Below, piece after piece: positions 26,092-34,663 of a DNA stretch of 64,000 nucleotides (the stretch's first letter is position 1; the number at the start of each line of letters is the position of its first letter). Position numbers and translations under genes: made by a program. The notes beneath the pieces are model-generated. The model had not been told where the DNA came from, made no database searches, and saw nothing but the letters and a program-made list of their open reading frames with translations. This stretch comes from Nocardioides aurantiacus (lineage in GTDB: Bacteria; Actinomycetota; Actinomycetes; Propionibacteriales; Nocardioidaceae). The DNA is taken from positions 1,798,001-1,862,000 of the forward strand of contig NZ_RKHO01000001.1 of the NCBI RefSeq assembly GCF_003752505.1, read 5' to 3'.

Positions 26092-26118
26092 GACGGAGCC
26101 CTCGGCAGAAAGGTGACA
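26092..26118 (-). promoter_or_regulatory. ECF41-type promoter for the carboxymuconolactone decarboxylase gene
   Basis: On the minus strand TGTCACC (26112-26118) is followed after exactly 16 bases by CGTC (26092-26095). The published ECF41 consensus is TGTCACA-n16-CGTC, so six of seven bases and the whole -10 element match with perfect spacing. The -10 lies about 47 bases before the ATG at 26045. The -35 overlaps the GTG region of the sigma gene itself. Confidence 0.75.
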
Positions 26119-27008
26119 CCGGTGGACACCGGAAAGGACGGCCCCAGCGGGGCCCACCTACACGAAGACCTGGCACGCGTCTTCGGCAAAGAGCGTTTGC
26201 GCCTGACAACGATTGCGAGCCGGCTAGTCGGGATCCACGACGAAGCGGAGGACGCGGTGCAGGAGGCCAGGCTGCGACTGCAACGCGTTGACCCCGCAAG
26301 CGTTGACAACGCTCCCGCCTGGCTGACGACCGTCGTCAGCCGCATCTGCCTGACCTGCTGCGGGCACGCTCGGCTGCGAGGACGCGCGAGGAGGCCTGGG
26401 AGTCCATGCGGGTCGTGCCCGAGCAGGCTGCCGCTCCGCAAAACGAGGCCGAACTAGCAGACTCCGTAGGCCTAGCCAGGCTCGTGGTGCTCGACAGCCT
26501 GTCCCCCGCCGAGCGGGTGGCGCTGGTACTGCACGACGTTTTCGCTCTCCCGTTCAGCGAGGTTGGGTCGGTCCTTGGACGCTCAACCGATGCCACCAAG
26601 ATGCTCGCCAGCCGAGCAAGGCGCAAGGTCCGCGGCCACGACGGGGTGGCGGACGACCAGCATCTCCGACGACGGGTCGTCGACGCATTCCGTGCCGCGG
26701 CCCGTGACGGAGACATTGACGCCTTGCTCCGCGTACTGGACCCCGAGGTGCAGCTGCGCGTCGACTCTCCCGCCGGCCGGGTGCAGGTCGAGGGCGCCGA
26801 GGAGGTTGCGCGACGCGCGTCCTACTTCGCCGCGCGCTCGGGCCCGACCACCGACGTCGTCGTCGCCGGCCGCAGCGGAGTCCTGGCCCGCGACCACCAG
26901 GGCGCGGCCGTATCCCTCCTGGTCTTCGATGTCGAGGGCCAGCAGATCATCACCATCGACGCCCTGACCGACCCCAGCACCCTCACGCACATGAGTCTGC
27001 CGTTGTAA
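26113..27008 (+). pseudogene. ECF41-type sigma factor with SnoaL-like C-terminus, frameshifted
   Basis: Region 2 reads LHEDLARVFGKERLRLTTIA, then HDEAEDAVQEARLRLQRVD and APAWLTTVVSRICL. One missing base near 26350 moves the rest (DLLRAR and onward) into the frame that continues to 27008. Region 4 follows (LSPAERVALVLHDVFALPFS, LGRSTDATKMLASRARRKV), then a C-terminal SnoaL-like domain of about 110 residues (DIDALLRVLDPEVQLRVDSP), which controls ECF41 activity. Start uncertain: GTG 26113 or 26122. If the indel is real the gene is dead. Confidence 0.78.
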
Positions 27009-27108
27009 CGCGACGCCCCGGTCAACCGCCCTGGCAGCGGCCTTGCGTCGTCCACCTCCGACCAACCGGGCAACGGCGTCTCACCTCAGCGCGATTCACG
27101 AGGAGCCG

Positions 27109-27684
27109 CTACCTGGACCGGGCTCGCACGTGTGCCCGTTCGCCCTGGCGGCCGAACAGGATGAGCAGCTCGACCGGGAGGCCGTCGGCGCTGCCGAGGG
27201 CGTGAGGCAGGCGGGTGTCGAACTCGGCAACCTCGCCCGGTGCGATCTCGAGGTCCTGGTCACCCAGGACGAGCCGCAGCTTGCCGTTGAGGACGTAGAG
27301 CCACTCGAATCCTTCGTGGGTCTTTCGGGTGGGGTCCGGAGGCATGCTTCCGCTGGGGATGATCATCTTGTAGGCCTGCAACCCGCCCGCCCGGCGGGTC
27401 AACGGGATGAAGGTCATGCCGTGCCTGGTCATGGGCTTGAGGTGCACCCGAGGGTCGCCGGTACGTGGCGCCCCCACAAGGTCATCGAGCGGGACGCCGT
27501 AAGCGCTGGCCAGGGGTAGCAGCAGTTGCAGATTGGCTTGTCGTTGACCGCTCTCTAGCCGCGAAAGCGTGCTCTCAGAGATTCCTGTCGTCTCGGCTAG
27601 GTCGGCCAGGGTGATCCTGCGATGTTGTCGTAACGCCCGCAGGCGAGGCCCGACCGCGTCCAACACGCCTTCGATGTCGTCCAT
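27109..27684 (-). CDS. XRE-family regulator with C-terminal cupin domain, 191 aa
   Basis: Helix-turn-helix at about residues 10-64 (LRALRQHRRITLADLAETTG, ISESTLSRLESGQR), then a cupin beta-barrel at about 100-185 (FEWLYVLNGKLRLVLGDQDL, EIAPGEVAEFDTRLPHALGS). This two-domain plan is usual for regulators sensing small metabolites. Starts are ATG 27684 or 27693. It is divergent from the methyltransferase at 27781 with about 90 bases between them, so it probably controls that operon. Confidence 0.9.
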   Translation of the reverse strand: MDDIEGVLDAVGPRLRALRQHRRITLADLAETTGISESTLSRLESGQRQANLQLLLPLASAYGVPLDDLVGAPRTGDPRVHLKPMTRHGMTFIPLTRRAGGLQAYKMIIPSGSMPPDPTRKTHEGFEWLYVLNGKLRLVLGDQDLEIAPGEVAEFDTRLPHALGSADGLPVELLILFGRQGERAHVRARSR

Positions 27685-27780
27685 GGCCGCCATCTTGCCA
27701 AAGGCGCAAGATTTCGTGCGTTTCGTGCCGACCCGCGGGAAGGATGGACTCCACAGTCCATCCGAAGAAGGACGACCGAG

Positions 27781-28441
27781 ATGACACCTAGACCTGCTCA
27801 CGACGCCGACGCACCGGACAGCGATGTGGCCCACTTTTGGGAGGCCCACTACGAGGCGCGACCGGCGATATCGCAGGCGCGAGCCAACCCGATCCTGGCC
27901 GGAGTCGTTGATGCTCTTAACCCCCGGTTCCGCACTCGACCTGGGATGCGGTGCCGGTGGGGACGCGCTGTGGATGGCGGAGCGAGGCTGGCGGGTGACC
28001 GCTGTCGATATCTCAACGACGGCAGTCCATCGAGTCGCTGAGCGCGCCCGAACCATGGGTCTGGCCGACCGACTCACCACGATGTGCCTTGACCTAACCC
28101 GCAACTTCCCCAGCGGCAGCTTCGATCTGGTCTGCGCGGTGTACCTGCACAGCCCCGGTGCGTCGCCCCGCCAACGGCTCCTGCGCGCCGCCGCGCAAGC
28201 GGTGCTTCCAGGAGGCCGGCTGCTGGTCGTCGATCACGGGTCAGTGGCTCCCTGGTCGTGGGACCAGAACCCCGCTGCGTCCTTCCCCAAGCCACAGGAG
28301 GTCGCAGCCGACCTCGACCTGCACCCCTCGACCTGGATCGTCGAACGAGCAGACACCCCGACTCGACGCGCCACTGGGCCAGGTGGGCAGGACGCCGAGG
28401 TCATCGACCACGTCCTGACCTTGCGGCGCAGCTCCACCTAA
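27781..28441 (+). pseudogene. class I SAM-dependent methyltransferase, frameshifted
   Basis: ATG 27781 gives VAHFWEAHYEARPAISQARA up to about 27915. The SAM-binding motif SALDLGCGAGGDALWMAERG, with VTAVDIST, sits in the neighbouring frame and continues to 28441. A one-base excess in the AACCCCC run near 27917 explains the break. The fold resembles TehB/tellurite- or thiopurine-type methyltransferases with the FWEAHYEA opening. Divergently transcribed from the XRE-cupin regulator. Confidence 0.75.
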
Positions 28442-28494
28442 CCCGAGTACCTCGATCTCATCCACGACATCCGTTTCCCACAGGAGTACGAGCA

Positions 28495-29022
28495 ATGACC
28501 AAGAAGGCGACAGTCACGAAGAAGCCCCCGGCCAGGCAGCCAAAGAAGCGTCGCCGCGACGCACCGCCGCCCTCGACCGGCAACGGCGAAAAGGACGTCC
28601 TGCTGGGCTTCCTGAACTACCTACGCGCCTCCATCGCGGCCAAGGTCGAGGGCACACCGGAGCCGGACGTGCGCACTCCCGGTGTGCCCTCCGGGACCAA
28701 CCTGATTGGGCTGATCCACCACGTCACCCACGTCGAGCGGTACATGTTCCTCGGCGAGAACGTCACCGACTGGCCCGCCACGTTCCACGTCGCCGACGAC
28801 GTCACTGTCGACGACGTCCTGGCCGCCTACCGTGCCGCGGTCGACGAAGCGAACGACGTCATCGCCGACTCCGGCCTCGACGAACCCACCCGACGTCCGA
28901 CCCCGCGCAAGAAGGCACCGTCGATGAGGTGGGCGCTGGCCCACATGATCGAGGAGACCGGCCGCCACGCCGGCCACGCCGACATCCTCCGCGAACTCAT
29001 CGACGGTCAAACCGGCCGCTGA
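28495..29022 (+). CDS. DinB-family protein (DUF664-like), 175 aa
   Basis: After a Lys/Pro-rich disordered N-terminus of about 33 residues (TKKATVTKKPPARQPKKRRR) comes a DinB four-helix bundle: GFLNYLRASIAAKVEGTPEP, IGLIHHVTHVERYMFLG and MRWALAHMIEETGRHAGHAD. The three metal-ligand His positions (HHVTHVE, HMIEETGRHAGH) are present. Members include thiol-dependent S-transferases (mycothiol or bacillithiol). The basic lead is unusual and could bind nucleic acid or simply be a low-complexity extension. Confidence 0.85.
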   Translation: MTKKATVTKKPPARQPKKRRRDAPPPSTGNGEKDVLLGFLNYLRASIAAKVEGTPEPDVRTPGVPSGTNLIGLIHHVTHVERYMFLGENVTDWPATFHVADDVTVDDVLAAYRAAVDEANDVIADSGLDEPTRRPTPRKKAPSMRWALAHMIEETGRHAGHADILRELIDGQTGR

Positions 29023-29104
29023 TCAAGACCCGACCCCAAGCCCGGTCATCGGGGGCGCAGGTCAAGGAACCGACCCACTGCCCCCGTCTCGAAGGGAACA
29101 CCAC

Positions 29105-30213
29105 ATGTCGACCCGGCACCACCCCAAGCAGCCAGCGTTGGCCAGCACCAAGCCGTACGCGAAACCGGCCTCGATCGCGGCGGTTGTGACCGCCTTGCTC
29201 GTCGGTCTCCTCGCTGCCTGTGGCCCCTCGCAAGGGCCGCAGTCGACCTCCCCGACTTCCTCCGGTACCCCGGTCTCTGTAGCCGGCTCGGGTTCGGCTG
29301 CACGGGTGAGCGCGGGTCACGCGGCCGCCACCGCAGAGGACCAGGACTTCAACCGACGCTTCCAGCACAAGTTCGCCCGGGTCAACGGCGTGCGGATGCA
29401 CTACGTGACCGGGGGCAGGGCCCACCGCTGGTTTTGCTGCACGGGTGGCCCCAGTCGTGGTTCGAGTGGCGCGGGACCATGCCGGCGCTAGCGAAGAAGT
29501 TCACCGTCTACGCCGTGGATCTGCCTGGGCTCGGCGACAGCCAAGGGGCACCCCCCTCCTACGAAAAGGCGACCCTGGCCCGGTACCTGCACGGCCTGCT
29601 GCGCGATCGCCTCGGACTCAGGAAGATCAACCTCGCCGCACACGACCTAGGCGCCGGTGTCGGCTTTCAGTACGCCGCACAGTTCCCCGAGCACGTCAGG
29701 CGGTACGCCCACCTCGACTACCCGCTGCCCGGCCCGGCGTTGAGCGCCGAGAAGTACCGGACCTTCAGCTGGCACCTGGCCTTTCACGAGCAGGAGAAGA
29801 TCCCCGAGTTCCTCGTCGAGGACGACGTGCGCCGCTACCTCACCGAGTTCTACAAGCAGGTCGCCTACGGCGGCACCGCCTTCGGAGGACCCCGTGCCGC
29901 GTCACCGTTCAACCGCGCCCAGATCCGGGAGTTCGCCCGCACCTACCGCCGTCCGGAGGTTCTCACCGGTGGCTTCGAGCTGTACCGGACCCTCGACGAG
30001 GACGAGATCGACAACAAACGCGCCGGCCGGGTCCGCGTGCCCACCATGTTGATGGCCGCCAAAGGCGGGCTGGCCTCGATGCGAGCCACGACCAAGCCCC
30101 TGCTCACCAACATCCTGCGAGCGGTGGAGGTCCCCCGCTCCGGTCACTGGCTCCCCGAGGAGAATCCGCGCTTCGTGACCACAAGGTTTCTTCGCTTCTT
30201 CGGTCGTTCATGA
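29105..30213 (+). pseudogene. lipoprotein alpha/beta-hydrolase (epoxide-hydrolase-like), frameshifted
   Basis: The first frame from ATG 29105 has a lipoprotein signal (LLVGLLAACGPSQ) and reaches FARVNGVRMHYVTGG. A missing G in the AGGGCCC run near 29417-29423 shifts the frame. The rest, LLHGWPQSWFEWRGTMPALA, then INLAAHDLGAGVGFQYAAQF, reads to 30213. HGWPQSW and the nucleophile position D in AHDLGA are typical of epoxide hydrolase or haloalkane dehalogenase relatives. The catalytic His would lie in RSGHWLPEEN. Confidence 0.78.
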
Positions 30214-30240
30214 CCACCCGCACTAGATGGCAGCCCCAGC

Positions 30241-30285
30241 CAGACCAGCCAGACCAGCGAGACCAGCGAGACCAGCGAGACCAGC
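30241..30285. repeat. 9-bp tandem repeat, five copies
   Basis: The unit CAGACCAGC or GAGACCAGC repeats five times between the hydrolase stop and the oxidoreductase fragment. Confidence 0.85.
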
Positions 30286-30303
30286 GAACGAGAGGTTGTC
30301 AGC

Positions 30304-30417
30304 ATGAGCGCCAATGAGCAGACCTACGACACGGTGGTGATCGGCGGCTCTGCCGCTGGCCTGGGCGGTGCGCTGGCGCTGGCCCGCTCATGCGCGTCCG
30401 ACCCGCAACCCGGTTGA
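30304..30417 (+). pseudogene. N-terminal fragment of an FAD/NAD(P)-dependent oxidoreductase
   Basis: ATG 30304 begins MSANEQTYDTVVIGGSAAGL, the dinucleotide-binding opening of thioredoxin-reductase-like flavoproteins, but the frame ends after 37 residues at TGA 30415-30417. The remaining 250 or more codons are missing; the TetR gene begins its 3' end right after. It is a truncated gene, so a deletion junction lies at about 30390-30420. Confidence 0.65.
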
Positions 30418-30443
30418 GGGACGCACGTGAGCGCTAGTCGGTT

Positions 30444-31055
30444 CTAGCGCGAGTCGGCACGAGCTTGCGCTTTCGACCCGGAAGCGTCCAGGTCGTCCAA
30501 CACGGAGCGAAGGACAGCGAGCGTGTCGTGCAAAAGCTCGGATAGGGGGGCTGGCTTGTCCTCGTCGAGCCAGCGACCGATGGCCACGCTGAAGACGGTC
30601 GCGGTGACGTGAGCGACGAGGGTCGCCCTCAACTCATCGAGCCCGCGCTGTCGAAACCCGTGGCTGATGGCCTCAGACAGCGCTGACATCTTGCGCAGCT
30701 CGCGTTCGCGCAAACTCTCATCGGCGTGGATAACGGCGCGACGAGTCCGGAAGTGTTCGATGTCGCCACCGAACTGTTCGCTAGCCACGGTGTCGAGTCC
30801 CCCGGCGATGACCGCGATGGGGCTCAGTTCGGGCGGAGCCTCGGCGATGATCCGGCGCGCTAACGCTGGCAGTGAGTCGCCGCTGTCGAAGAGAACCTCA
30901 CGCTTGTCGGCAAAGTGACGAAAGAACGTGCGCGTTGTCAGACCGGCACGTGCGGTGATCTCCGGCACCGTTGTGGACGCAAACCCCTGCTCGACAAACA
31001 GCTCGAGGGCAGCGTCGGCGAGGCGTTCCCGCGCGTTTGGCTGCCAGCGGCTCAT
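30444..31055 (-). CDS. TetR/AcrR-family transcriptional regulator, 203 aa
   Basis: N-terminal helix-turn-helix: ARERLADAALELFVEQGFAS, TTVPEITARAGLTTRTFFRH, FADKREVLF. The ligand domain follows. Immediately upstream of its ATG (31072-31083) lies the palindrome ATGACATGTCAT, and the same 12 bases occur before the NmrA-like reductase gene. It probably represses both itself and the reductase. Confidence 0.92.
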   Translation of the reverse strand: MSRWQPNARERLADAALELFVEQGFASTTVPEITARAGLTTRTFFRHFADKREVLFDSGDSLPALARRIIAEAPPELSPIAVIAGGLDTVASEQFGGDIEHFRTRRAVIHADESLRERELRKMSALSEAISHGFRQRGLDELRATLVAHVTATVFSVAIGRWLDEDKPAPLSELLHDTLAVLRSVLDDLDASGSKAQARADSR

Positions 31056-31071
31056 GCCGTCACCCTAGGTG

Positions 31072-31083
31072 ATGACATGTCAT
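31072..31083. promoter_or_regulatory. palindromic operator ATGACATGTCAT, site 1
   Basis: Perfect 12-base palindrome 17 bases upstream of the TetR start codon. An identical copy is at 32819-32830. Confidence 0.7.
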
Positions 31084-31379
31084 GTCAGCAGGTGTGTGCC
31101 TAGCGCGCCACGCTGTCGCCGATGGCAGGGTGCGGCCCGACCGCAAGCAGTGCGTGGTCGCCTCGCTGGGATTGATGCACCTCATCCGTTCTCGCCGTCC
31201 AAGGAGCCCGAAAATCAAGGAGCGCACCTGCCTGGCGAGGCGCGGGCAGAGCGAAGTTCGCCCGCCTCGAGCCGCGCGAGGAGTAGGCGTATCCGGTCGG
31301 GCGCGGAACAGATCGATGCCCCCATGACCCCAATTCCAGGTGAGCTTCGGTCGCCGCCCTCGGCCGGTTTCGTGAACTG

Positions 31380-31829
31380 TGACTTACGGGGCGCGGGCCG
31401 CGGAACAGGTTGTTGATGTGTGCACTGACGAAGGCATCGTCGAGGGGCTGGTCGGAGAGGAGCAGGCGGTGATGGCATGCCCGCCACAGCTGGTCCGACC
31501 GCGACGTCCAGTTCGGCCGTGAGCTGCCCCCTGGGTCTGAGCCATCTCGGGACGCTCTACCGCGAGCGCTCTGCGGGGACCTGAGTAGCGCTCGCGATAG
31601 GCCTCCATGAGTCTGGGGGTCGGACTGAGCAGGTCCGATCAGCTCAGCGAGCGATACTCCGGCCCACCTGGGTCGAGGTGAGCAGCGTGGCGAAGGCATG
31701 AAGTTGGGTGCGCAGATCCGCCTCGATGTCGCCGGTGTCGGGGAACCTGAGCGTCTGCCCGACTCTGTGAAGTACCCGTCCGCCACAAGCGTGCCGGCCG
31801 AGGGCCACAGCTTGTAGATGGTCGGTCCC
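31380..31829 (-). pseudogene. TetR-family regulator remnant lacking its DNA-binding N-terminus
   Basis: Scattered over several frames are IYKLWPSAGTLVADGYF (the end of a TetR helix-turn-helix), DIEADLRTQLHAFATLLTS, ELIGPAQSDPQ, LMEAYRERYSGPRRALA and HHRLLLSDQPLDDAFVSAHI (the TetR C-terminal domain). At least two frameshifts separate them. The remnant begins right after the stop of the NmrA-like gene, so the first 30 or so codons were replaced. Confidence 0.6.
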
Positions 31830-32753
31830 TCATCTCAGCGCGTGTTCGATCGCCTGGCGGTAGGTCTGGGGCGTGCGCGAGAGAATCAGACGGATAGGTT
31901 TCGGATCACCGGACATGTCGACCTGCAGGCTGTCGACCAGGCCCGTCATGGCGCCCCGCGGCATCGAGGTCGCGCGCTCGATCAGTGGCGCCGCGGACCG
32001 GAGCAGACGGCCCGGAAGGTGGACCTTGACCGGGCGCCGGCGGCCAAGGCGTTCCGCGGCGACATCGATCATCTCGCCGATGGTCATGACGTCGTCGGAG
32101 CCCACGTCGTAGTGATGGCCGAAGGATCGGGGATCGTCGAGCACACCGGCCAGGTAGTAGGCCATGTCGTCGACGGCGATGGTGCGGAACCGCTGCGTAC
32201 CGCGTCCCAGAACGATGGCAGCCCGTCCCCGCGCTCCGCGCGCAACGGCGTCGAAGCCGGTCCCTCCCCGCCCGATAATCATGCCCGGCCGGATGACCGT
32301 GACATCCAACCCGGTGGCGAACAGACGCTGCTCGATCTGCGCTCTGCCGCACACCCAGGCACTACGCGCGTCAGTCGCGACGCCGATGGAGGTGACGTAC
32401 ATCAACCGGCGGATACCGACATCACGGCACCCATTGATGACGTTCTGAATGCCCGCCGTCTCCACGTCCATGAAATTCTGACCTGACGAGCTGTGCGCTT
32501 GGGGTGACAAAGTGTGGATGCAGATGTAGACGGCCTGGACCGACTCCAGGGCGGTCGCGACCGCCGCTGGGTCCAGGATGTCGCCGGTGGTGACCTCACA
32601 ACCTGCGTCAGCTAACTCTTGGACGCGGGTTGCGTCGCGGGCCAGGCAATGGACCGTCCGACCCTCAGTGAGCAGCTGCCGAACGAGATGCCCTCCCACC
32701 AATCCCGAGGCTCCGATGACCAGGACTTTCTCGATGCTGTGAGGCACAGCCAC
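31830..32753 (-). CDS. NmrA/SDR-type NAD(P)-binding reductase, 307 aa
   Basis: Rossmann opening VLVIGASGLVGGHLVRQLL gives the GxxGxxG nucleotide loop at about 13-19, then LARDATRVQELADAGCEVTT and GDILDPAAVATALESVQAVY, as in NmrA-like and atypical SDR proteins. No classical YxxxK stands out, suggesting an atypical SDR. GTG start 32753 with AGTAGGAGT upstream. The operator at 32819-32830 places it under the TetR at 30.4 kb. Substrate unknown. Confidence 0.88.
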   Translation of the reverse strand: MAVPHSIEKVLVIGASGLVGGHLVRQLLTEGRTVHCLARDATRVQELADAGCEVTTGDILDPAAVATALESVQAVYICIHTLSPQAHSSSGQNFMDVETAGIQNVINGCRDVGIRRLMYVTSIGVATDARSAWVCGRAQIEQRLFATGLDVTVIRPGMIIGRGGTGFDAVARGARGRAAIVLGRGTQRFRTIAVDDMAYYLAGVLDDPRSFGHHYDVGSDDVMTIGEMIDVAAERLGRRRPVKVHLPGRLLRSAAPLIERATSMPRGAMTGLVDSLQVDMSGDPKPIRLILSRTPQTYRQAIEHALR

Positions 32754-32818
32754 TCCTACTGATCAAACGCGGTAGCGGGCCAGTGAGGACACCGCGTGTC
32801 ATCACGTTACCTGAAGAC

Positions 32819-32830
32819 ATGACATGTCAT
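32819..32830. promoter_or_regulatory. palindromic operator ATGACATGTCAT, site 2
   Basis: Identical to the site before the TetR gene. It is 66 bases upstream of the reductase start. Confidence 0.7.
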
Positions 32831-32955
32831 CAATGCGCGTGGAGTTTCGTCGCTGGGAGAAGTTCGCTTGCGGACCCTCACCGGACCGTGACCAGTGCGG
32901 GATCGTCTCGCGGGGCATGCGGGTGCGGGGCCGGGTCGAGCGTATTGGGGTCGCG

Positions 32956-34401
32956 TCAGTGACTCACCGAGGGGTCGCGGGGGATCAGAGCGCCGCAAAT
33001 GACAGCACCGCAGAACAAGATCGCTCCGGCGACGGCGAATGCGACCGTATATCCGTGAATGGTGGCCGTGTCTGACGCGGGCACCGTGGCGGTAGCGGTG
33101 ATTGTGCCCGCGATGCTGGACAGCAGGGCGGCGCCGAGGGAGCCACCGAGCTGCTGGGTGGCGTTCATGGTGGCCGAGGCGATGCCGACGTCGGCCGAGT
33201 CCACGCCGTGGGTGGCCAGGTTGAAGGCGGTTGGCACCGCGCATCCCATGCCAATGCCCATCAGTAGGACCTGTCCGAGGATATCGGCGGCGTAGTTGGC
33301 ACCGGCATCGAGCTGGGTGAGCCAGGCCAAGGAGAGCGCGCCGCAGATCAGTCCAAGGGCGATTACGGGCGCGGGACCGGTGCGGGGCAGGAGTCGGTCG
33401 GCGAGCAGGTGGGCACTGGCGAGGTTGCCCACGATTAGTGGGAGGAACGCCAGACCGGTGAGGGCGGCAGACAGGCCGAGCTGTTGCTGCAGCACGAAGC
33501 TGAGGAACAGCACCATGGGAAGCATGCCGACGATCATCGCGAACGCGGCCAGGAAGGCGCCGCCGCGGCGACGGTCCAAGACAACCCGCAGCGGAAGCAG
33601 AGGCGAGGCAACCCGGCGCTGGATCTGGACGAAGAGGCCGAGTACGAGCACCCCGGCTCCGAGCGGCGCGAGCACCTGCGGGTCACGGAGCTCGTGTCCC
33701 TCGGCATTGGATAGACCGAGGACAAGCAGGAACAGCCCCGCCACGACCGTGATCGAACCGGGCAGGTCGAGCGCCGGACGGCGCTCGGCGTCTAGGCGCG
33801 GCAGGACCGCGGTCCCGCCCGCAACTGCGAAGGCGCATAGGGGCAGGTTGATGAGCAGGCACCAGCGCCAGCTGGCGTACTCGGCGATTACTCCGCCAAG
33901 GACCATGCCGAGGGCGAAGCCGGTGACAGCGAGCCCGGCGAACACTCCGAAGGCTCTAGCCCGGTCGCGCCCGGCCGAAAAGATGCTGGAGAGTAGCGAC
34001 AGGGCCGATGGTGCGAGTAGCGCGGCGAAGGCGCCCTGGAAGGTGCGGGCGGTGATAAGCGTCGCGAAACCGGGAGCCAGGCCACCCAGGGTGGAGGCGG
34101 CAGCGAACCCAAGGGCGCCGACGAGGAAGGCGCGTCGGCGTCCGATCATGTCGCTGACCCGACCACCGAGGAGGAGCAGGCTGCCGAAGGCCAGGGCGTA
34201 AGACGTCACGACCCAGGTCCGCTGAGAGTCGGCGAAGCCTAAGTCGCTTTGGGCGGAGGGGAGGGCGATGTTGACGATGGACGTGTCCAGGGTGGCCATC
34301 ATCTCGGCCACGCCGAGCACCACCATCACAGCCCACGCCTTCCCAGACGTCGGGGGGGCTGACCTCGGTCGTGGTGTTGGTCGGAGAGCCTTGTGCATCA
34401 T
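32956..34401 (-). CDS. MFS drug-exporter of the DHA2 (EmrB/QacA) type
   Basis: 481 aa with about 14 helices. The DHA2 motif A region (GGRVSDMIGRRRAFLVGALG), the start VMVVLGVAEMMATLDTSIVN and the motif C region (VTGFALGMVLGGVIAEY) are clear. ATG 34401 has no good ribosome site. A better one (CAGGAG) precedes ATG 34418 in the neighbouring frame, MTTTHHDAQGSPTNTTTEVS. Shortening the run of seven G at 34352-34358 by one would join that start to the transporter, so the N-terminus is uncertain. It follows the aldehyde dehydrogenase on the same strand. Confidence 0.92.
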   Translation of the reverse strand: MMHKALRPTPRPRSAPPTSGKAWAVMVVLGVAEMMATLDTSIVNIALPSAQSDLGFADSQRTWVVTSYALAFGSLLLLGGRVSDMIGRRRAFLVGALGFAAASTLGGLAPGFATLITARTFQGAFAALLAPSALSLLSSIFSAGRDRARAFGVFAGLAVTGFALGMVLGGVIAEYASWRWCLLINLPLCAFAVAGGTAVLPRLDAERRPALDLPGSITVVAGLFLLVLGLSNAEGHELRDPQVLAPLGAGVLVLGLFVQIQRRVASPLLPLRVVLDRRRGGAFLAAFAMIVGMLPMVLFLSFVLQQQLGLSAALTGLAFLPLIVGNLASAHLLADRLLPRTGPAPVIALGLICGALSLAWLTQLDAGANYAADILGQVLLMGIGMGCAVPTAFNLATHGVDSADVGIASATMNATQQLGGSLGAALLSSIAGTITATATVPASDTATIHGYTVAFAVAGAILFCGAVICGALIPRDPSVSH

Positions 34402-34663
34402 GGTGTGTCGTGGTCATGGAGAACTCCTGTGGGCAGGCGTGAAGGGGCGCGCGAAAGTGCACGCGTGACTGCGAAGGACTTTGTCGAGCGGCGGTCATGG
34501 CCGGCGTGGTGGGCAACAAGGCACTGCGAAGGGCGCCGCTCAGGTCGCAGAGGAGGTGTGGCCGGCCGGGCGACTCGGCCGGCCGCCCACAGAGCAGATG
34601 TCGGCCGCCTGGGCACGGCGGCAGTGTGCCGCCCAGCGGTGTCCCCGCGATGCCTACCGTCGC

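Noticed and set aside
30241-30285. Short tandem repeats (30241, 40415, 45111) as CRISPR or iteron arrays
   Set aside because: Units are 6-9 bases with no spacers and no replication gene nearby. They look like simple slippage repeats.
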